From: Nitrosarchaeum sp.
Lineage (GTDB): Archaea > Thermoproteota > Nitrososphaeria > Nitrososphaerales > Nitrosopumilaceae
Direction: 5' to 3'
DNA length: 33,394 nucleotides
Assembly: GCA_020431985.1 (NCBI GenBank)
Contig: JAGQHF010000052.1
Coordinates: 1-33,394, forward strand
The translations under genes and the position numbers were made by a program. Of the stretch, positions 23,461 through 29,510 are shown one piece after another; position 1 is the stretch's first letter; every line of letters starts with the position of its first letter. The notes under the pieces were generated by a model that ran no database searches, was not told the origin of the DNA, and was given only the letters and a program-made list of their open reading frames with translations.

Positions 23461-23753
23461 CTGTCATCTTTGTTCTCTCTTGGAAACAAATCCTCATATG
23501 GTTGCAAGACCGCTCTGAATATCTCCCTGCCCTTGTCTGATATATCATACTTGAAGATAATCTTACTTCCCCACGATTCTTCGGTCCGGTTTAACAGCTG
23601 TTTTTGGACCATCTCATCCAGTATTTCTTTGTGCTTTACGTTGTTTAATCCACACATGCTCATGAGCTTGCTCTGATTCATCGGACCATATTCATAGAGT
23701 TTTAGCAAAATATCTTTTCTGATGTAGATTCTATCTCTGTATTCACGACCCAG
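23457..23753 (-). CDS. Winged-helix regulator, module copy 2
   Basis: A winged helix parallel to the one at 20164: REYRDRIYIRKDILLKLYEYGPMNQ, then SMCGLNNVKHKEILDEMVQKQLL and a C-terminal RAVLQPYEDLFPREN. The first ATG/GTG/TTG in frame is TTG 23708, which would cut off the conserved YRDRIYIRKD segment. Homology continues back to CTG 23753, directly after an in-frame ATA and a TAA stop. Either CTG initiates or the start codon was lost. Coordinates are given for the CTG start (98 aa); the shorter form is 23457-23708. Confidence 0.75.
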   Translation of the reverse strand: MGREYRDRIYIRKDILLKLYEYGPMNQSKLMSMCGLNNVKHKEILDEMVQKQLLNRTEESWGSKIIFKYDISDKGREIFRAVLQPYEDLFPRENKDDR

Positions 23754-23879
23754 TATTTATCACCAAATTTCTGATATCAAATCATATCTTCTACTTGTTA
23801 TGTTCTGTATTGCCTATCTTGCTTCTAAGTTTTATACAATACAGTGAATGGTTGTATCGGGATAGTTCCATCCCGTCTG

Positions 23880-24296
23880 TCACTGTAAAAATCTGGGTAC
23901 TTTTTTTAACACATGTGATATTGAAACTCTACCTGGGCCTATCACACATACCACCATACATCCTGAGAGCAACAGTATGTCAATTTCAGTGCCTCCCTGA
24001 CCCATGAAATTCTTGGCTCCTTTTACCAAGAATATTGCACCAAGCATTACAATTGATAGTATGCCTGCAGAAATCCTCGTCAATCCCCCAATCATAAGTA
24101 ACACTCCCGGAACAAACTCTGCTAGTGCAATTGGAAACTGCATCTCAGGTGGAATTCCTTGTCGCTCCAAAAATACCAAAAACCCTGGATCAAATTTGCC
24201 AAGGGAATGCGTAAAAAAAATCATTCCAATTGTTATACGTACTCCAAAGTGAGATACATCATGAAATATTGATTGTTTGATTATCGCATCTGCCAA
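23880..24296 (-). CDS. DoxX family membrane protein
   Basis: 138 residues, four transmembrane helices. The first helix holds RITIGMIFFTHSLGKF, and the rest has LAEFVPGVLLMIGGLTRISAGILSIVMLGAIF, both typical of the DoxX/DoxD-like family linked to quinone or thiosulfate redox chemistry and to membrane redox stress. The ATG at 24296 is 38 bp from an operator and about 25 bp from a TATA box (CTTAAAA), so the mRNA is leaderless. It is divergent from the secreted protein at 24396. Confidence 0.9.
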   Translation of the reverse strand: MADAIIKQSIFHDVSHFGVRITIGMIFFTHSLGKFDPGFLVFLERQGIPPEMQFPIALAEFVPGVLLMIGGLTRISAGILSIVMLGAIFLVKGAKNFMGQGGTEIDILLLSGCMVVCVIGPGRVSISHVLKKVPRFLQ

Positions 24297-24333
24297 TTGT
24301 AATTTTTCTATGTACTCGTCTTTTAAGCGTCAG

Positions 24334-24346
24334 GTAACATTGTTAC
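24334..24346 (-). promoter_or_regulatory. Regulon palindrome upstream of DoxX
   Basis: GTAACATTGTTAC. On the minus strand 6 bp (24328-24333) separate it from CTTAAAA (24321-24327), with ATG 24296 at 38 bp. Confidence 0.75.
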
Positions 24347-24347
24347 G

Positions 24348-24360
24348 TATCATTTGTTAA
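24348..24360 (+). promoter_or_regulatory. Half-site upstream of the secreted-protein gene
   Basis: Only the right arm TTGTTAA (24354-24360) fits the palindrome. The 6-bp spacer CAATGC, TATA TTTATATC (24367-24374) and ATG 24396 at 36 bp repeat the geometry of the full sites exactly. Confidence 0.5.
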
Positions 24361-24395
24361 CAATGCTTTATATCAAAATGCCTATTGATATTGCA

Positions 24396-25340
24396 ATGAA
24401 CAAGACAAAGTATGTGCTTCCTACATTCGCAGCAGTTTTTGCGTTGATGTTTGCAGCAGCAACACCTTACGTTATAGCAGAATCTGGTGACAAGGCTTGG
24501 AGCGGTGAAACACACACAAAGAACGTCAGGCAAGACATGGCTGAAAAATTAAACAGATACTGTGAAATGACTGCCGAAGACAAAACCGCACTGATTGAAA
24601 AACACAACAAACCTGAGGAAATGGTGACAAAGATGAACGAGTATTGTGTAATGGATGACTCAGAACGACAGGCATTTGTTGACCAACATCAGGATCAATA
24701 CAAAATGCATCATAATGACATGATGAAAAAACCCAAACATCACATGATGCTCAAAGTTGATGGATTCACAGGCAAGATAACGCTACCTGACATGTCTGAA
24801 ATTGAGGACAAAAAAGCAATTCATGAGGAAATCAAATCACAGGTTACTGTAAAACTAAGCGAAGCCGCAGCCGTAGCTGAGAATGCTGGACTGGATGTCA
24901 TAAAGGGTAACATGGGAATCGTTGTCAATGAGGATGGTGTAAAATCCCTTGCATGGATAATGACCTCCATGAACATGAATGGCGATACTGAAAAAATACC
25001 TGCAACAATCTTTGTGGTTGATGCAGCTGACGCAACCAATACGGCTCAGATAACAAAAGAGTTTGACCGTTTTATGGACAAAAAAACCCATGATGGAAAA
25101 TACGACAAAACTGCATTATCTGATCCTGAACAACTGCAAAATAAAATTTCAAAGATAGAAGAAAAACTCTCACAGGGAACAAGTAATACAGAAACTAGCG
25201 CTGCAAAGACAAAGTTCGTAGACATTCTAAAACAACTACAAATCGCAATTGAAGATGGTGATGACGAACAAGCAGATTCTCTTCGAGAACAATTAAAGGA
25301 TCTTCGAAACCAAATGGTTGATCTGAAGAAATTCAGATAA
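24396..25340 (+). CDS. Secreted acidic helical protein
   Basis: 314 residues from ATG 24396, which lies 26 bp after the TATA centre; earlier in-frame starts would precede that leaderless position. A signal peptide (KTKYVLPTFAAVFALMFAAATPYVIA) is followed by a His/Met/Asp/Glu-rich helical region (KMHHNDMMKKPKHHMM, a possible metal-binding cluster), a mixed domain around residues 110-210, and a C-terminal coiled coil (QLQNKISKIEEKLSQG to LREQLKDLRNQMVDLKK). The half-site promoter ties it to the regulon and to the divergent DoxX gene. A copper or other metal-binding envelope protein is suggested by the Met/His cluster, but no family is recognised. Confidence 0.75.
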   Translation: MNKTKYVLPTFAAVFALMFAAATPYVIAESGDKAWSGETHTKNVRQDMAEKLNRYCEMTAEDKTALIEKHNKPEEMVTKMNEYCVMDDSERQAFVDQHQDQYKMHHNDMMKKPKHHMMLKVDGFTGKITLPDMSEIEDKKAIHEEIKSQVTVKLSEAAAVAENAGLDVIKGNMGIVVNEDGVKSLAWIMTSMNMNGDTEKIPATIFVVDAADATNTAQITKEFDRFMDKKTHDGKYDKTALSDPEQLQNKISKIEEKLSQGTSNTETSAAKTKFVDILKQLQIAIEDGDDEQADSLREQLKDLRNQMVDLKKFR

Positions 25341-25507
25341 TCATTTTTTATTAATTTGTAAAACTGTTTAATCTTGACTCTAGGACTAATCTTAATCGTA
25401 TCTTGTACATAATTGGGTTCATGTGATGTTTTTAGATCAGGAGAGTCACTAGCAGCAGATTATGAAATGATTAACAGCCGTAATTTGAATCTTTTTCAAT
25501 TCCTTAA

Positions 25508-26146
25508 TTATTCTGTAGAATACATTGTACTTCCCGTGCTTGATGGAATCGATGGGAATTTATCTCCCATCTGTGTCTCTGCCACTGCTGCAGCCTCGCT
25601 TAAGATGACATCAGTCTCTTGTGATGAGAATCCCTCATTACCGAAGGAATAGTCATCTCCAAGTGAGTCAGGCATCATGTCTCCAAGCATATTGCCCATT
25701 AACTCTAGCTCTTGGCTTGCCTGAGGCATTATGCTATTCATTGCTGGAACAACTGTTTTCATTGTGTGTATTGCTGGCTGCATTGACACAATTGCATCTC
25801 CTAGAGTGCTTACTGTAGATAGTCTTAGTTGTGTTCTATCTACTGAAGTCCTCATGTTTCTTATGATCTTGTTTGTTTTTCTAATTTGTGCTAGTTCATT
25901 TGCCAAAATCTTACTTGTGCGAATATCTTTGTTTTTTTGAGCCTCTACAAGCCTCTGAAATAATTTATCATCTTTTTGGTTTAACTGATTAGAAGTATTG
26001 TCTAATTTTGATATTGGTTTGTTTAGCCCTCTTAATGCACGTTCCACACGTGGTTTTAGTGGTGCTTCTTTTTTGAATATGTTTGAAATCTTATCTCCAA
26101 GCCCATCTGATGTAGGTCTGTACCATGTATGTCCAAAATTGGTCAT
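25508..26146 (-). CDS. cdvB: CdvB-like ESCRT-III protein
   Basis: 212 residues from ATG 26146, about 25 bp after a TATA-like ATAATTTATTG; a TTG at 26164 overlaps that TATA and is rejected. The basic N-terminal helical hairpin (FKKEAPLKPRVERALRGLNKPISKLDNTSNQL) and the long second helix (LFQRLVEAQKNKDIRTSKILANELAQIRKTNKIIRNMRTSVDRTQLRL) are the ESCRT-III/CdvB core that polymerises on membranes in archaeal cell division. The C-terminal 60 residues are acidic with a MIM-like helix (LSEAAAVAE). Nitrososphaerota carry several CdvB paralogues; no cdvA or cdvC lies nearby, so this may be a stand-alone copy. Confidence 0.87.
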   Translation of the reverse strand: MTNFGHTWYRPTSDGLGDKISNIFKKEAPLKPRVERALRGLNKPISKLDNTSNQLNQKDDKLFQRLVEAQKNKDIRTSKILANELAQIRKTNKIIRNMRTSVDRTQLRLSTVSTLGDAIVSMQPAIHTMKTVVPAMNSIMPQASQELELMGNMLGDMMPDSLGDDYSFGNEGFSSQETDVILSEAAAVAETQMGDKFPSIPSSTGSTMYSTE

Positions 26147-26270
26147 TGTCACTAAAACAGACAATAAATTATTTGAAAGTACCTATGTTTTAGCGGTATG
26201 GTTTCTCATCAAATATTTTATAACTTCATAACACTAAACTAATTAAATTACGTAATAATATTACCCTAAT

Positions 26271-27140
26271 ATGATTTCAAATGAATTACTTTCTAATACA
26301 CACATTGGAAATTTAGAATCATACAAGCTGTATACTAGACCTACTGCTCACAAACTTTATGGTTCTACTTACTTGCGTACTATGTCCTCTACTTCGTCCA
26401 CACATAAAAAAAATGTACAGCAAATTTTAGAAATTTTAGCGTTAAATGGCTCATTAACTACTTGGGAGATGGCTCAAATCAAATTTGCAGGAGATCTTTC
26501 TCACACTAAAACTAAAGAAAAGGAGTATCGACGGTTACTAATTGGAAGAACTGATAGAGGAAAATCTTCAGATGGCATAATACATATTGGTTTGGTGTTG
26601 AAGGATGGAAAAAGCTACAAAAGAAATCCTGGCGACAAATACAGATTGACTCTACATGGGATATTATACTGTCTGGATGTTTTGAATTTAACAAAAAATC
26701 AGATTGACACAATGGCCTCAAAGTATGCCCATATCTTACCCAAAGTTTTTGGTAAATGGAAATATCTGAAATCTGTCATAGGAGATGATGTTTACAAGCT
26801 TCGGATTTTGTCCAAAGGATTATTATTAAATAATTTGGAAATTGCATTGAGAATAAATCCTCCAATGTATGAATTGATGTCGTATATAATTATAAAATAT
26901 AAAAAAAATTTTGAGTATGCCACAGAAGAAGATTTATCAAATCAAATTTCATTGTGGTTTTACACAAATTTACTTTATAACAAGAATGATAGTTTCAAAC
27001 ATAATATATCTGATACAAAACTCCAAAAAATTTTAGATGCAGACACTGAAATTCGGAAATGGTATCTTAATTTCTGTAAAGAATCAAAGACATACTACAA
27101 AAAAAGTTTAGATAATGTATTACTGATGGATTTGCATTAA
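26271..27140 (+). CDS. Hypothetical protein with possible N-terminal winged helix
   Basis: 289 residues, ATG 26271 with a TATA-like AATTAAATTA about 25-30 bp upstream. Residues 45-120 (VQQILEILALNGSLTTWEMAQIKF...EYRRLLIG, then KYRLTLHGILYCLDVL) look like a winged-helix DNA-binding unit ending in a lTxxGi.. strand-helix. The rest is helical, rich in Lys, Asn and Tyr, without cysteine motifs. It overlaps the convergent response regulator by 4 bp. Base composition is more AT-rich than in neighbouring genes, a possible sign of transfer. Confidence 0.65.
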   Translation: MISNELLSNTHIGNLESYKLYTRPTAHKLYGSTYLRTMSSTSSTHKKNVQQILEILALNGSLTTWEMAQIKFAGDLSHTKTKEKEYRRLLIGRTDRGKSSDGIIHIGLVLKDGKSYKRNPGDKYRLTLHGILYCLDVLNLTKNQIDTMASKYAHILPKVFGKWKYLKSVIGDDVYKLRILSKGLLLNNLEIALRINPPMYELMSYIIIKYKKNFEYATEEDLSNQISLWFYTNLLYNKNDSFKHNISDTKLQKILDADTEIRKWYLNFCKESKTYYKKSLDNVLLMDLH

Positions 27141-27502
27141 GTGTATTTTTGAATTATTTTTATGATTTGGTTAAACTCTATTGGTTTGTGCAATAACTCT
27201 AATAATCCCTCATCTCTTGTCTTTTCTGTTTTTTTACTATCGATAGAAAACGCCGTAATGAATATTATTTTTGCATTTGAATCATACTTTTTAATATCAA
27301 AAAATGCCTCATAACCATTCAAAACTGGCATTCGTATGTCTAAAAATACAATATCTGGATTATGTCTTTTATACATGTCTACTGCCTCTGCTCCGTTATG
27401 AGCAGTTATCACCTCGTATCCTTCATCTAATAACATGTACTGAGTAGATTCTAAAACATCGAGATCATCATCCGCAATCAAAATTGTTTTATTTTTTTCC
27501 AT
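27137..27502 (-). CDS. Response regulator, single receiver domain
   Basis: 121 residues from ATG 27502 (a TTG two codons upstream is less likely). A lone CheY-type receiver: acidic pocket DDD (residues 11-13), phospho-acceptor D55 in PDIVFLDIRMPVLNG, Thr in FITAFS and Lys in LLHKPI. There is no output domain, so signal output goes by protein contact. It follows the sensor kinase gene by 45 bp on the same strand, a cognate pair. Confidence 0.93.
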   Translation of the reverse strand: MEKNKTILIADDDLDVLESTQYMLLDEGYEVITAHNGAEAVDMYKRHNPDIVFLDIRMPVLNGYEAFFDIKKYDSNAKIIFITAFSIDSKKTEKTRDEGLLELLHKPIEFNQIIKIIQKYT

Positions 27503-27547
27503 TATCAAATTTTTTCAATCCGTGGTTTATCTATTGCTATTGGTTCA

Positions 27548-29323
27548 TCAATGCTTCATTGGAATCGAAATCGTAAAAACAACTGGGTTGGGTTTAGCTG
27601 TTATAACTCCACCGTGTTGTTCTATAATATTTTTGCAACTTACTAGTCCTAATCCCGTACCTTTTTCTTTAGTAGAGAATAGAGGCTCAAATATTCTTGG
27701 CAATATGTTTTCATCAATTTCAGGACCAGTATTTTCAAACTTGATAATTGCTGTATTCTGAGTTTGTGAAATTTCTATTTTTATTTGGCCCTTGTCATTT
27801 CCAATTGCCTGGATCGCATTCAACAAAATATTGCTGAAAACCGATTCAATTTTATCCGGATCACATTCTATTATTATGTCGTTTTTAGGAATCGTGATTT
27901 CAATTGTTTCAGGCATTTTTAGCACCTCTATTGCAGACTGGAGTATTTTTAGAAGTGACGCTTGGATAAACTCAACATGAGTTGTATTGATGTAATTAAG
28001 CACATCATCAATTTGATGTGATATTCTCACTACTCCTCTATCAATTCTTCTAATCTCTCTGGCAATGATCTCTTTGTTGGCATGATGTTTCTTAATGATT
28101 TCTGTAGAATTCTTAATTACATGTAATGGATTTTTAATATCATGTGCAATTTGAGCAGCTAGCATTCCAATAGTGTTAATTCTTTCATTTCTTAGTTGAT
28201 CTTTAGAATCTTCTAATTCTTCTTCTACTTTCAATTTCCTTTTCAACGATTCTATCATGTGATTAAATGAATTTGAAAGCTGGTTTAATTCATCATTTGT
28301 TTTCACGTTTGACTTGACATTAAGATTCCCATTTGCTATCTGATTTGAAATCTTAACAATCTCACTTATTGGTTTTGCAATAGTCTTTGAAAAGAAAATA
28401 GATATCAATACAACAGACATGCTCATTATAATATACACAAAAACTATTATGAACAAGCTAAATTGTAGTGATGCAAAAATTTCAGATTTGTTAATATTTG
28501 CTGCAATACCCAAATTAGCCTTTTCAATATAACCCGTAACTGCGAAAACAGGTTCGTTCTCTAAGTTTGTGAGATTCAAAAAACGATCTTCTTTTTTCGC
28601 CATAGATTGTATTATGGGAACGTTGGCTCTTTCCATAGGTACTGTTCTTTTTAAAATCACTTCATCTTCCATAATTATGGGATAGATTAGTAAAACTTCG
28701 TTTTCAGAAATCTGTTTAGCAATTGAAAATTCTCCTGTTTTTCCCAATGTGTTCACATTGATGTCCTCGAATATGTTTTGATATTCAAATTCCACAAAAA
28801 CCACTCCAATTGGGTTTGTACCTGTTACCAATGTTTTAGAAAATAGTATTACTGGTTTGCCTTCATTTGTCAAAATAAAATCTATTGTTGGTACTTCAGA
28901 ATTTTTTATCTCATTGAATCGTTCATATGTTTGGACTTTATTTATCTCTGTCTTCTTTGTTGATGTCAATATTTGGCCATCCAAGTCTGTAATGTATATT
29001 TTAGAAGTATCAATGAGAACACTCCTTATTTCATTTAGGGCCTCATCAATATTTTCTTGACTTTCTGTTGTCTGAAAATTCTTGTCATCTTCTACGGATT
29101 GTAATAGTTTAATTTCGTTGGATATTAAGCCGAGTTCCGTAAAATGAGAATTTATTTTACCTTCAATGTTTTTCTTTTCATTTTCAACAAAGAATTTTAA
29201 ATTGTTTATTGTATGTTCCACAAGTATTCTTTCATAATCGTAGTAACTAATCACCGCAACAATGGAAAACGGAATAAGTGATACACTTAACAACAACAAA
29301 AATATTTTTAATCTAAATTTCAA
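27548..29323 (-). CDS. Membrane sensor histidine kinase
   Basis: 591 residues from TTG 29323. TM1 is at about residues 7-26. A long external sensor region (about 28-280, Cache-like: YITDLDGQILTS...IGVVFVEFEYQNIF) is followed by TM2 (about 285-310) and a HAMP linker. HisKA carries H394 (AAQIAHDIKNPLHVI). The ATPase domain has the N box ILLNAIQAIGN, a degenerate G1 (ENTGPEID), an F box (FEPLFSTK) and G2 (GTGLGLVSCKNII). It phosphorylates the adjacent receiver protein. Neighbour on the other side is the divergent large Fn3 protein. Confidence 0.93.
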   Translation of the reverse strand: MKFRLKIFLLLLSVSLIPFSIVAVISYYDYERILVEHTINNLKFFVENEKKNIEGKINSHFTELGLISNEIKLLQSVEDDKNFQTTESQENIDEALNEIRSVLIDTSKIYITDLDGQILTSTKKTEINKVQTYERFNEIKNSEVPTIDFILTNEGKPVILFSKTLVTGTNPIGVVFVEFEYQNIFEDINVNTLGKTGEFSIAKQISENEVLLIYPIIMEDEVILKRTVPMERANVPIIQSMAKKEDRFLNLTNLENEPVFAVTGYIEKANLGIAANINKSEIFASLQFSLFIIVFVYIIMSMSVVLISIFFSKTIAKPISEIVKISNQIANGNLNVKSNVKTNDELNQLSNSFNHMIESLKRKLKVEEELEDSKDQLRNERINTIGMLAAQIAHDIKNPLHVIKNSTEIIKKHHANKEIIAREIRRIDRGVVRISHQIDDVLNYINTTHVEFIQASLLKILQSAIEVLKMPETIEITIPKNDIIIECDPDKIESVFSNILLNAIQAIGNDKGQIKIEISQTQNTAIIKFENTGPEIDENILPRIFEPLFSTKEKGTGLGLVSCKNIIEQHGGVITAKPNPVVFTISIPMKH

Positions 29324-29510
29324 TTCTACATAAAAAATTATTAAATTGTTTTTAAATATGTCCTAGTTTTTATGCCAAAAATACTCATATAACATTTAGT
29401 GTCTATTTGTATTAATACACTGTATGTGTATTCTATTTAATTTATGTAAAACCATACCGCAAATGATTCTCTATTTTTTTATCATAACTAAGAAGAATAT
29501 ATTTTGAAAA

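Noticed and set aside
13900-25400. Integrated plasmid or provirus
   Set aside because: No integrase, capsid, replication or partition gene and no attachment repeats seen; the genes are cellular membrane and regulatory families.
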